Shown here: positions 16,444 through 24,856 of the stretch, in pieces
Position numbering within the stretch: position 1 is the stretch's first letter
Layout: every line of letters starts with the position of its first letter
From: Xanthomonas sontii
Lineage (GTDB): Bacteria; Pseudomonadota; Gammaproteobacteria; Xanthomonadales; Xanthomonadaceae
Length of the DNA: 64,000 bases
Direction: 5' to 3'
Assembly: GCF_040529055.1 (NCBI RefSeq)
Contig: NZ_CP132342.1
Coordinates: forward strand, 558,001-622,000
The notes under the pieces: generated by a model
Database searches by the model: none
Seen by the model: only the letters and a program-made list of their open reading frames with translations
Told to the model about the DNA's origin: nothing
Made by a program: the position numbers and the translations under genes

Positions 16444-17862
16444 TCACATCAGCGCATCGGCCAGGCGCGCGATGCCTTCGCGGCTGCGCCGCCACGCCGG
16501 CCGCTTGCGCCAGTCCTGCAGCGTCAGCACCCGCGCGTCGGCCAGGTAGTCGGCCTCCACCGCACGCAGCCGCTGCACCACCGCGGCGCTGTAGCACAGC
16601 ATGCCGACCTCGGCATTCAACGCGAACGAGCGGATGTCCAGGTTGATCGAGCCGACCAGGGCGATGCCCTCATCCACGCTCAGGTGCTTGGCGTGCAGGA
16701 AGCACGGCCGGTACAGCGCGATCTTGACCCCGCTGCGCAGCAGTTCGTCGTAATACGCCTCCTGCGCCCAGGCGGTGAGCCGCTGGTTGTTGCTCTCGGA
16801 CAGGATCAGTTGCACGTCCACCCCGGACAGCGCGGCGATGCGCAGCGCGCTGAGCGTGGCCTCGTCCGGCACGAAGTATGGCGTGACCATGACGATGCGC
16901 CGCCGCGCCAGATGGATCAGCGCGTTGACCGTGTCGCGGGCGTTCTCGAACGGGTACGCCGGCCCGCTGGGCAACAGCTGCGCGGCGACGCCGCCGCCGT
17001 GGATGGAGCCGGGCGCGACCACGCTCAGGCGCTGCCCCGTCTCGATGAACCAGTCGCTGGCGAACACCGCTTCCAGGTGCGCCACCACCGGCCCCTGCAC
17101 CCGCGCCACCAGCTCGCGGTTGGGATGGCCGGGGACGAACTGCGGTTCGGCCAAGTTCTGCGAGCCGATGTAGCCGACGCGGTTGTCGATCACCGCGATC
17201 TTGCGGTGGTTGCGCAGATCCATGCGGCCGCTGCGGCGCCAGCGCAGCCCGCCCGGCAGCAGCGCCTGCACCTCGACCCCGGCCGCATGCAGGCGCTTGC
17301 GGTAGCGGCGCAGGCCGCGGCGGCCACCGCGCGCATCCAGCAACAACCGGCACTGCACGCCGCGCGCGGCCGCGCGCAGCAGCGCCGCGCTCACCGCATC
17401 GCCGACCGCGTCGTCGAACATCAGGTAGTACAGCAGGTGCACGCGTTCGACCGCCGCGTCGATGTCGTCGATCAGCGCCTGCAGCGAGGGTGCGTAGCGG
17501 TCGAGCAGCTCGACGCTGTTGCCGTGGGTCGGCATGAAGTCGCCCTGGCGCTCGACCAGCGGCACCACTTCGGCGACCACGGTATCGGCCGGCGGCGCCC
17601 AGCGCAGCGCGGTCAGCGGCACCTGCTGCTCGCGGATCACCTGCGAGGCCAGCGCCTGGCGGCGGACGCGCTCGCGCGACAGCCAGGGGTGGCCGAGCAA
17701 CAGGTACAGCGGCAGCCCCAGCAACGGCACGAAGCCCACCAGCAACAGCCAGCTGCGCGCCGCGCCCGGCGTGGTGCGGGTGGGGATCCACAACAGCGCC
17801 ACCAGCCGGATCAGCCAGTCCAGCGCCAGCAGCCACGTGCCTTCCAACCAGACCGGCAGCAT
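16444..17862 (-). CDS. Cardiolipin synthase, ClsA type
   Basis: A 472-residue phospholipase D-superfamily enzyme. Two N-terminal membrane helices (MLPVWLEGTWLLALDWLIRLVALLW and SWLLLVGFVPLLGLPLYLLLG) precede two HKD motifs, HRKIAVIDNRVGYIGSQN and HAKHLSVDEGIALVGSIN. The membrane helices and length match ClsA, which condenses two phosphatidylglycerol molecules into cardiolipin. The start at 17862 is chosen so that the first membrane helix is N-terminal; in-frame upstream codons would add a Cys- and Arg-rich tail crossing the ribosomal protein terminator. Second cardiolipin synthase in the window (see clsB). Confidence 0.9.
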   Translation of the reverse strand: MLPVWLEGTWLLALDWLIRLVALLWIPTRTTPGAARSWLLLVGFVPLLGLPLYLLLGHPWLSRERVRRQALASQVIREQQVPLTALRWAPPADTVVAEVVPLVERQGDFMPTHGNSVELLDRYAPSLQALIDDIDAAVERVHLLYYLMFDDAVGDAVSAALLRAAARGVQCRLLLDARGGRRGLRRYRKRLHAAGVEVQALLPGGLRWRRSGRMDLRNHRKIAVIDNRVGYIGSQNLAEPQFVPGHPNRELVARVQGPVVAHLEAVFASDWFIETGQRLSVVAPGSIHGGGVAAQLLPSGPAYPFENARDTVNALIHLARRRIVMVTPYFVPDEATLSALRIAALSGVDVQLILSESNNQRLTAWAQEAYYDELLRSGVKIALYRPCFLHAKHLSVDEGIALVGSINLDIRSFALNAEVGMLCYSAAVVQRLRAVEADYLADARVLTLQDWRKRPAWRRSREGIARLADALM

Positions 17863-17964
17863 CGCGATCCTCGCAACCCAGGTCGCCCGATTCTGCGGAC
17901 TGCGCCGGCAAACGCAACCATGGCCGCAGCGGCGGTGCGCTTTTTCCTTGCTCCAGACGCACGA

Positions 17965-17984
17965 AACCCGCCTTGCGGCGGGTT
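17965..17984 (-). terminator. Rho-independent-type terminator of rpmB-rpmG
   Basis: An 8-bp perfect stem AACCCGCC / GGCGGGTT with a 4-nt loop, followed on the minus strand by TTTCGT, lies about 40 nt after the rpmG stop codon. It marks the end of the ribosomal protein transcript. Confidence 0.75.
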
Positions 17985-18022
17985 CCGTGTGCAACGTGAG
18001 CAGCGATCCGAGGATCAGCCGA

Positions 18023-18187
18023 TCACTTGATCTTGCCTTCCTTGTACAGGACGTGCTTGCGCACGACCGGATCGTACTTGAGGAATTCCATCTTCCCCGG
18101 GGTGTTCTTCTTGTTCTTGTCCGTGGTGTAGAAGTGGCCGGTACCGGCCGAGGAAATCATACGGACCTTATCGCGCTTGCCTGCCAT
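18023..18187 (-). CDS. rpmG: 50S ribosomal protein L33
   Basis: A 54-residue protein starting [20 protein letters not shown] and ending [14 protein letters not shown], an unmistakable bacterial L33. It is a component of the large ribosomal subunit near the E site. The zinc-binding cysteines of the C+ type are absent, so this is the zinc-independent form. It follows rpmB by 13 nt, the conserved rpmB-rpmG arrangement. Confidence 0.97.
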   Translation of the reverse strand: MAGKRDKVRMISSAGTGHFYTTDKNKKNTPGKMEFLKYDPVVRKHVLYKEGKIK

Positions 18188-18200
18188 GATGCTCTACTCC

Positions 18201-18437
18201 TCAGACCTTTTCGCCGCGCGCACGCAGCTCAGCCAGAACGGTGTCGATGCCGTTCTTGTCGATGGTGCGCAGCGCGTGCGCGGAAACCTTCAGCTTGACC
18301 CAGCGGTTCTCGCTGGCGACCCAGAAGCGACGCTCGTGCAGGTTGGGCAGGAAACGACGGCGGGTCTTGTTGTTGGCGTGGGAGACGTTGTTACCCGTCT
18401 GCACACGCTTGCCGGACACTTGGCATACGCGGGACAT
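18201..18437 (-). CDS. rpmB: 50S ribosomal protein L28
   Basis: A 78-residue L28 ([20 protein letters not shown], then [15 protein letters not shown]), the length of the E. coli protein. The start at 18437 is fixed by family comparison. It is the first gene of the rpmB-rpmG operon and is preceded by a good promoter about 165 nt upstream. Confidence 0.97.
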   Translation of the reverse strand: MSRVCQVSGKRVQTGNNVSHANNKTRRRFLPNLHERRFWVASENRWVKLKVSAHALRTIDKNGIDTVLAELRARGEKV

Positions 18438-18606
18438 TGCGCACCTCGATAGTAGTTTGGTCGCCCATAGCCTGGGAGACGGCGGCCCCGGCAGCCCTGC
18501 GGCCACCACGCGACGTGGGAAATCAAGCGGTTACGCTGGGAAAGGCCGGCCGGAGATCGCGCATCCGGCCGCCGGCCCCGACCTCGTCGGGCACAGCGAG
18601 CCGCGC

Positions 18607-18635
18607 ATTATGCAGGCGATCAAGGGCTTGTGCAA
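18607..18635 (-). promoter_or_regulatory. Sigma-70-type promoter for rpmB-rpmG
   Basis: Read on the minus strand, TTGCAC (18635-18630) and CATAAT (18612-18607) are separated by exactly 17 nt. The position upstream of rpmB and the agreement with TTGACA/TATAAT make this a credible promoter; it leaves a leader of about 160 nt. Confidence 0.6.
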
Positions 18636-18737
18636 GTTGTCCACAGGACCAGGCGCCGCGCGCAGGTCCGGGCGGATGGACCAGGCGGGCGTTGCTATTG
18701 TATCCGGCGCAAGCCGCTTGCTAGCCTCGCCCGGACC

Positions 18738-19076
18738 ATGCGCCGCCTGTTCCGTCCACTGCGTACCTCCCTGCTGATGCTGCTGCTGGCGGCGTTCGTG
18801 GTCGTGCCGGTGGCCGATGCGCTGGCCTGCGCGCTGGAGCCGGAATCGGCCGACGCCGTGCACGCGCCCGCCGCGGCGCATGCCGATGGCGAGGACAGCG
18901 ACGGCAAGCATGCCGGCGCCTGCAGCCACAACCATTGCCACCACTCGAATCTGAGCCTGCCGGCGAGCGCTCTCGCCGTGTTCGGCGCGCCGCGACCGGC
19001 GCGCTGGATGCAGGCCGTCGACGCCTCCCCTGCAGGCGTCGTCCAGGACGGATTGAAGCGCCCGCCCAGAGCGTGA
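18738..19076 (+). CDS. Small secreted His-rich protein, CzcI-like
   Basis: A 112-residue protein with a signal peptide (LLMLLLAAFVVVPVADALA) and a mature part rich in His, Asp and Cys (HAPAAAHADGEDSDGKHAGACSHNHCHHSN). Its size, export and place directly before CzcC-B-A resemble the CzcI proteins of metal-resistance operons. A role as a periplasmic metal-binding or regulatory protein is inferred from that context. The start at 18738 leaves the signal peptide N-terminal. The gap to the next gene is 56 bp. Confidence 0.7.
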   Translation: MRRLFRPLRTSLLMLLLAAFVVVPVADALACALEPESADAVHAPAAAHADGEDSDGKHAGACSHNHCHHSNLSLPASALAVFGAPRPARWMQAVDASPAGVVQDGLKRPPRA

Positions 19077-19132
19077 GTTGAGCGTGTCCCGCGATCGCGG
19101 GTTTCCGTTTCCCTCACCTCTGGAATTTCCTC

Positions 19133-20386
19133 ATGTCGACTCCGACACGTCGGCCGCCGCGCGCGGCCGGGCGGGTCGTCGCCGTGCTGCTGGGCCTGGC
19201 CCCGGCCGCGCTGGCGATGGCGCAGACCGCCCCTTCGTACGACACCTTGCTGCAACGTCTCGATCAACTGCCCGGCAACCGCGTCGGCGCGGCGCTGACC
19301 GAGGCCGCCGATGCGCGCGCCGAACAGGCGCGGGCGCTGCCCAACCCGTCGCTGTCCTGGTCCACCGAAAACGCCTGGGGCAGCGGCACTTATGCGGGCA
19401 CCGACCGGGCCGAAACCTCGCTGACCCTGTCGCAACCGCTGGAACTGTGGGGCCAACGCGGCGCGCGCATCCGCGCGGCCCGCGCCGACGCCGACGCTGC
19501 GGCCCTGCGCGGCACGCAGAGCCGCAGCGAGGCCGCCGGCGAGGTGGCCTCGGCCTACGCGCTGGCCGAAAGCGCGCTGCGCCGCTACGCGCTGGCCGAG
19601 GAAGCGCTGGGCCTGATCCGCGACGATGCGGCCGCCGTCGAGGCGATGGTCGCGCAGGGCCGCGAGCCGCGACTGCGCGCGGTGCAGGCGCGCAGCGAAG
19701 TGGCCGATGCCACCGCGGCGCTGGATGAAGCGCAGGCGTTCCGCGACGCGGCGCTTGCGCGCCTGGCGGCGATCGCCCTGCTGGAGACGCCGGTGCAGTC
19801 CCTCGATGGCAGCCTGCTCGACCGCACGCCGCCGCCGCCGCGCGCGACCGAGGCGGCAGCGCTGCCAGTGCGCATCGCCGCTGCGGAAGCCGAAGCTGCT
19901 GATCGCCAGGTCGAGGTGGAGCGCAAGCGTGCCCTGCCCGAGCTGAGCCTGACCGCCGCGCAGACGCGGTTCCGCGAAGACCGCGCCCACGCCTACACGC
20001 TCGGCGTCAGCCTCAGCCTGCCGCTGTTCGATCGCAACCGCGGCGGCATCCGTGCCGCCAGCGCCGAACGGCGCGCGGCGGAGGCACGACTGGAGCGACA
20101 ACGTCGCACCAGCGCCGCCGACCGCGTGTCCGCGCTGGCCACGCTGAAGGCCGCCGGCAGCCGCACACGCGCCGCCGACGACGGCGTGGCGGCGGCGCAG
20201 GAGGCTTACCGCCTGGCCCGCATCGGCGTCGACGCCGGTCGCATCACGCAACTGGAACTGCGCAGCACCCGCGCTGCGCTCATCGCCGCGCGCGGCATTG
20301 CCGTGGACGCGCGCCTGGCGCGCGTCGCGGCGGAAATCGAACTGGCCCGCCTGGAAGGGCGCGCGCCGTTCATGGAGGCCCAATGA
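19133..20386 (+). CDS. czcC: Outer-membrane efflux protein of heavy-metal RND system (CzcC, TolC family)
   Basis: A 417-residue TolC-family protein with signal peptide (VVAVLLGLAPAALAMAQT) and the two long helical repeats typical of the family, for instance around ARAEQARALPNPSLSWSTEN and FREDRAHAYTLGVSLSLPLFDRNRGG. The latter is the classic OEP strand pair entering the second repeat. It would form the outer-membrane duct of the tripartite pump whose other parts are encoded next. The stop overlaps the following ATG by ATGA. Confidence 0.92.
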   Translation: MSTPTRRPPRAAGRVVAVLLGLAPAALAMAQTAPSYDTLLQRLDQLPGNRVGAALTEAADARAEQARALPNPSLSWSTENAWGSGTYAGTDRAETSLTLSQPLELWGQRGARIRAARADADAAALRGTQSRSEAAGEVASAYALAESALRRYALAEEALGLIRDDAAAVEAMVAQGREPRLRAVQARSEVADATAALDEAQAFRDAALARLAAIALLETPVQSLDGSLLDRTPPPPRATEAAALPVRIAAAEAEAADRQVEVERKRALPELSLTAAQTRFREDRAHAYTLGVSLSLPLFDRNRGGIRAASAERRAAEARLERQRRTSAADRVSALATLKAAGSRTRAADDGVAAAQEAYRLARIGVDAGRITQLELRSTRAALIAARGIAVDARLARVAAEIELARLEGRAPFMEAQ

Positions 20387-21579
20387 ACCTGTCCCGTCCG
20401 ATCTTCCTTGCCGCCAGCCTGCTGCTGGCACTCCTGCCGGGCGCCTGCGCCGGCGACAGGCAGGCCGCCCCGGCGGCCGATGACGCCCACGACCATGGCG
20501 CCGAGGGCAAGGACGCAGCCCACGCACCGGTGGCCAAGACCGATGCCACTGTCCACGCGGATGCCGAAACCGACGACGTGGTGCGGCTGACGCCGCAACA
20601 GATCGCCGCCTCCGGCCTGGACGTGGTCGCGGTCGGCCGCGGCGGCGGCGCCTCGGTGCGCCTGGCCGGGCGGGTCGAACCGGCGGTGGGCGCGCGCGCC
20701 TCGGTCGCCTCGACGGTGACCGGCCGGGTCGAGCGCGTGCTGGTCGCGCCAGGCGACGCGGTGCAGGCGCAGCAGCCGCTGGCCATCGTGGTCAGCGGCG
20801 AGGCCGCGGTGTTCCGCGCCAATGCGCTGGCGGCCGCGGCCGAGGCCAAGGCCGCCGGCTTGGCGCATGCCCGCGACCGCGCCCTGGTCGAACAGGGCGT
20901 GGTCGCCCGCCAGGAGCTGGAAACCTCGCACGCGCGGGCGCTGGCGGCGCGGGCGCAGGCTGCCGCCGCGCAGGCGCAGGCCGCGGCCAGCGGCGCCCCC
21001 GATGCCAGCGGCCGCGTGCGCATCGTCAGCCCGTTGGCCGGCATCGTCGGCAACGTGCAGGTCACGCCCGGCAGCGTGGTCGCCGCCGGCAGCGTGGTGG
21101 CCGAGGTCGCCGATCCGGCGATGAACGAGCTGGTGTTCAGCGCGCCGCCGGCGCTGGCGGCGCAGGTCGCGCCCGGCATGGCGCTGGAGGTGCGCGGGAC
21201 GGGCGGCAGCTTCGCCGCCCGGGTCACGGCGGCGGCGGCCGACCTGCGCCAGCAGGGCGGTGCCGCGGTGATCCGCGCGATGCCGGTCGCTGCGCCCCTG
21301 CCGGCGGCCGGCTCGCCGGTCTCGGCGGTGCTGGTCGCCGACGGCCAGGACAGCGCGCTCAGCGTCCCCGCCGATGCGGTGCAGACCGTCGAGGGCCGCA
21401 ACGCGGTGTTCGTGGCGGTCGCGGGCGGCTTCAAGGCGCAGCCGGTGCTGGTCGGGCGGCGCGCCGGCGACCGCATCGAGATCCTCGGCGGACTGCGCGG
21501 CGACGAACGCATCGTCGGCGCCAACGCCTTCCTGCTCAAGGCCGAACTGGTCAAGGGCGACGCCGACCACGGCCACTGA
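20383..21579 (+). CDS. czcB: Periplasmic adaptor of heavy-metal RND system (CzcB, HlyD family)
   Basis: A 398-residue membrane-fusion protein. The N-terminus looks like a lipoprotein or cleaved signal (LLALLPGACAGD), followed by a His- and Asp-rich stretch (DDAHDHGAEGKDAAHAP) that may bind metal. The barrel-sandwich hybrid halves flank a coiled-coil hairpin (about VFRANALAAAAEAKAAGLAHARD), with a beta-barrel and a C-terminal domain following. It links the CzcA pump to the CzcC channel. It overlaps czcC by ATGA and precedes czcA by 10 nt. Confidence 0.92.
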   Translation: MNLSRPIFLAASLLLALLPGACAGDRQAAPAADDAHDHGAEGKDAAHAPVAKTDATVHADAETDDVVRLTPQQIAASGLDVVAVGRGGGASVRLAGRVEPAVGARASVASTVTGRVERVLVAPGDAVQAQQPLAIVVSGEAAVFRANALAAAAEAKAAGLAHARDRALVEQGVVARQELETSHARALAARAQAAAAQAQAAASGAPDASGRVRIVSPLAGIVGNVQVTPGSVVAAGSVVAEVADPAMNELVFSAPPALAAQVAPGMALEVRGTGGSFAARVTAAAADLRQQGGAAVIRAMPVAAPLPAAGSPVSAVLVADGQDSALSVPADAVQTVEGRNAVFVAVAGGFKAQPVLVGRRAGDRIEILGGLRGDERIVGANAFLLKAELVKGDADHGH

Positions 21580-21589
21580 GGAGGCGACC

Positions 21590-24500
21590 ATGTTCAAGCT
21601 GATCATCGACACCGCCGTGCGCCACCGCTGGCTGGTGGTGGCGCTGGCCGCGCTGCTCGCCGTCGTGGGCCTGTTCCAGTTGAGCAGGCTGCCGATCGAC
21701 GCGGTACCGGACATCACCAACCGCCAGGTGCAGCTCAACACGGTGGCGCCGGCCCTGACCCCGGAGCAGATCGAACGGCAGGTGACCTACCCGCTGGAAA
21801 CCGCGCTGGCCGGCATTCCCGGCCTGACCGCCACCCGCTCGCTGTCGCGCAACGGCTTTTCGCAGGTCACCGCGATCTTCACCGATGCGACCGACGTCTA
21901 CTTCGCCCGCCAGCAGGTGGCCGAACGCATCCGCGCGGCCGTGGACGACCTGCCGGAGGGAGCATCGCCGCAACTGTCGCCGGTCACCACCGGCCTGGGC
22001 GAGGTGCTGATGTGGACGGTGGACTTCACCGCGTTCGATCCGTCCCGACTGGCCCCGCCGGGCGCGGCGGGCTGGCAGGCCGGGGAGGTCTATCGCACGC
22101 CGGAAGGCGAACTGCTGCGCACGCCGCAGGAGCGCGCCACCTATCTGCGCACCGTGCAGGACTGGATCATCGCGCCGCAGATGCGTTCCAGCCCCGGCCT
22201 GGCCGGCGTCGACACGGTCGGCGGCTACGTCAAGGAATACGGGGTGCATCCGGACACGGCGCGGCTGGCCGCGCACGGCCTGGGCCTGGCCGACCTGGTC
22301 ACCGCCCTGCAGCGCGCCAACGTGCAGGCCGGCGCAGGCTTCGTGCAGCGTGCCGGCGAAGGCCTGGTGGTGCGCGCAGACGGCCTGGCCCTGAGCGCCG
22401 ACGATCTGGCGCAGGCGCCGGTGGCCACCCGCAACGGCATCGTGGTGCGCGTGGCCGACGTGGCCGAGGTCGCCTCCGGTCGCGCCCCGCGCCTGGGCGC
22501 GGCCAGCCGCAGCGGCCACGAGGCGGTGCTGGGGACCGCGCTGATGCTCGCCGGCGGCAACAGCCGCACTGTGGCGCAAGCCGCGGCCGCGCGGCTGGCG
22601 CAGGTGAACGCGTCGCTGCCGCCTGACATCGTGGCGGCGCCGGTGCTGGACCGCAGCGTGCTGGTCAACGCGACCATCAGGACCGTGGCCAGGAACCTCA
22701 CCGAGGGCGCGCTGCTGGTGGTGGTGATCCTGTTCCTGCTGCTGGGCAACCTGCGTGCGGCCGCGATCACCGCGCTGGTGATTCCCTTGTCGTTCCTGTT
22801 CGCGGTGATCGGCATGCACCGCTTCGGCATCAGCGGCAACCTGATGAGCCTGGGCGCGCTGGACTTCGGCATCCTGGTGGACGGGGCGGTGATCGTGATC
22901 GAAGCGACCCTGCTGTTGCTCGGCCAGCGCCGCGCCGCGCTGGGCCGTGCGTTGACCACCGCCGAGCGCCTGGGCGTGGCCGCCGAGGCGGCGCGCAAGA
23001 TGGCGCGGCCGGCGGCCTTCGGCCAGTTGATCATCCTGCTGGTGTTCGCGCCGATCCTCACCCTGGAAGGCGTGGAGGGCAAGACGTTCCAGCCGATGGC
23101 GGCCACCTTCATGCTGGCCCTGGTCGGTGCGTTCCTGTTTTCCTTCACCTTCGTGCCGGCGATGGCCGCGCTGCTGGTGCGCGAGCCGACGCTGCCGGAC
23201 GACGCGGCGCATGCGACCGACGACGCGCACGAAACATGGCTGCTCCGCGCGCTGCGCACGCGCATCGCGCCGGTGATCCGCACCGCCGTCGCGCATCCGC
23301 GTACGGTCGCCGCCGGTGCGGTGGCGATGCTGCTGGCGGGCGTCGGCGCGTTCGCGATGCTGGGCCGCGAATTCATGCCGACGCTGGACGAAGGCAACGT
23401 GGCGATGCAGGCCCTGCGCGTGCCGTCCACCTCGCTGGAACAGTCGCTGGCGATGCAGCTGGCGCTGGAAAAGGCCATCGCCGCGCAGCCGGAAGTGGCA
23501 ACGGTGTTCTCGCGGACCGGCACCGCCGAGGCGGCGATCGACCCGATGCCGACCAACATCTCCGACAGCGTCATCGTGCTCAAGCCGCGCAAGAACTGGC
23601 CCGATCCGGCGCTGGACAAGGAGCGACTGGTGGCCCGCCTGGAGGCGCTGGCGGGACAGCAGCTCGGCAACAGCTTCGAGTTCAGCCAACCGATCGAATT
23701 GCGCTTCAACGAACTGATCTCCGGCGTGCGCACCGACCTGGCGGTGATGATCTTCGGCGACGACTTCGGCCAGTTGCAGAAGGTGGCCGAGCAGATCGCG
23801 TCGACGCTGCGCGCGGTGGAGGGCGCGGCCGACGTGCGGGTGGAGCAGATCTCCGGCCTGCCCACGCTGGATGTAAGCATCGACCACACGGCGGCGGCGC
23901 AGGTCGGGCTGAGCGCGGCGGATGTGAGCGACGCGCTGGCCACCGGCATCGGCGGCCGCGCCGCCGGCAAGATCTTCGAGGGCGACCGCCGCTTCAACGT
24001 GGTGGTGCGGATGGACGATGCCGCGCGCAACGATCCGGATCAGTTGGCCGCGCTGCCGATCGCCACGCCGACCGGACAGGTGATCCCGCTGTCGTCGGTG
24101 GCGCGCATCGCCGTCAGCGAAGGGCCGAACCAGATCAGCCGCGACAACGGCAGCCGCCGCGTGGTGGTGCAGGCCAACGTGCGCGGCCGCGACCTGGGCG
24201 GCTTCGTCGGCGCGGCGCAGGCCGCGGTGGCCGACGTGCCGTTGCCGCCGGGTGCCTACCTGGCCTGGGGCGGCCAGTTCGAGAACCTGCAGCGTGCCGA
24301 GCGGCGGCTGGCGACCGTGGTGCCGGTGGTGTTCCTGCTGATCGGCGGCCTGCTGTTCATGGCCCTGCGCAGCGTCAAGGAAGCGGTGCTGGTGTTCAGT
24401 TGCGTGCCGCTGGCGCTGGTCGGCGGCCTGCTGGCCCTGCTGCTGCGCGGCATGCCGTTCTCGGTGTCGGCCGCGGTGGGCTTCATCGCCGTCTCCGGCG

Positions 24501-24799
24501 TGGCCACCTTGAACGGCCTGGTGCTGATGCAGGCGATCCGCGAGCGCCTGGAGGCCGGCGACCTGCCGCTGCAGGCGGCGATCGACGGCGCGGGCAGCCG
24601 CATCCGCGCGGTGTTGACCACCGCGCTGGTCGCGATCGTCGGCTTCATTCCGATGGCGATCGCCAGCGGCTCCGGTGCGGAGGTGCAGAAACCGCTGGCG
24701 ACGGTGGTGATCGGCGGGCTGATCACCACCACCGCGCTGACATTGCTGGTTTTGCCGACGTTTGCCGCACGCGTGGCCGGGCCGCGCGTGGCGGGCTGA
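21590..24799 (+). CDS. czcA: Heavy-metal efflux RND pump (CzcA type)
   Basis: A 1069-residue inner-membrane RND transporter with 12 predicted helices and two large periplasmic loops. Helix 4 has DFGILVDGAVIVIE, with Asp425, Asp431 and Glu438 in the same spacing as the proton-relay residues Asp402, Asp408 and Glu415 of Cupriavidus CzcA. This signature distinguishes divalent cation pumps (Co, Zn, Cd, Ni) from the copper/silver CusA type. Start 21590 is secured by GGAGG about 7 nt upstream. It ends the czcI-C-B-A-like operon. No metal-sensing regulator or two-component pair is adjacent. Confidence 0.94.
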   Translation: MFKLIIDTAVRHRWLVVALAALLAVVGLFQLSRLPIDAVPDITNRQVQLNTVAPALTPEQIERQVTYPLETALAGIPGLTATRSLSRNGFSQVTAIFTDATDVYFARQQVAERIRAAVDDLPEGASPQLSPVTTGLGEVLMWTVDFTAFDPSRLAPPGAAGWQAGEVYRTPEGELLRTPQERATYLRTVQDWIIAPQMRSSPGLAGVDTVGGYVKEYGVHPDTARLAAHGLGLADLVTALQRANVQAGAGFVQRAGEGLVVRADGLALSADDLAQAPVATRNGIVVRVADVAEVASGRAPRLGAASRSGHEAVLGTALMLAGGNSRTVAQAAAARLAQVNASLPPDIVAAPVLDRSVLVNATIRTVARNLTEGALLVVVILFLLLGNLRAAAITALVIPLSFLFAVIGMHRFGISGNLMSLGALDFGILVDGAVIVIEATLLLLGQRRAALGRALTTAERLGVAAEAARKMARPAAFGQLIILLVFAPILTLEGVEGKTFQPMAATFMLALVGAFLFSFTFVPAMAALLVREPTLPDDAAHATDDAHETWLLRALRTRIAPVIRTAVAHPRTVAAGAVAMLLAGVGAFAMLGREFMPTLDEGNVAMQALRVPSTSLEQSLAMQLALEKAIAAQPEVATVFSRTGTAEAAIDPMPTNISDSVIVLKPRKNWPDPALDKERLVARLEALAGQQLGNSFEFSQPIELRFNELISGVRTDLAVMIFGDDFGQLQKVAEQIASTLRAVEGAADVRVEQISGLPTLDVSIDHTAAAQVGLSAADVSDALATGIGGRAAGKIFEGDRRFNVVVRMDDAARNDPDQLAALPIATPTGQVIPLSSVARIAVSEGPNQISRDNGSRRVVVQANVRGRDLGGFVGAAQAAVADVPLPPGAYLAWGGQFENLQRAERRLATVVPVVFLLIGGLLFMALRSVKEAVLVFSCVPLALVGGLLALLLRGMPFSVSAAVGFIAVSGVATLNGLVLMQAIRERLEAGDLPLQAAIDGAGSRIRAVLTTALVAIVGFIPMAIASGSGAEVQKPLATVVIGGLITTTALTLLVLPTFAARVAGPRVAG

Positions 24800-24856
24800 T
24801 CCGGCACGGGCCGGCGCGCTTCTCGCGGGAAGCGGCGCCGGCCTGCGCGGCAGCGA

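Noticed and set aside
18441..18737. Promoter for the czc operon between rpmB and the CzcI-like gene
   Set aside because: No convincing -35/-10 pair on the plus strand; only the minus-strand promoter could be supported.
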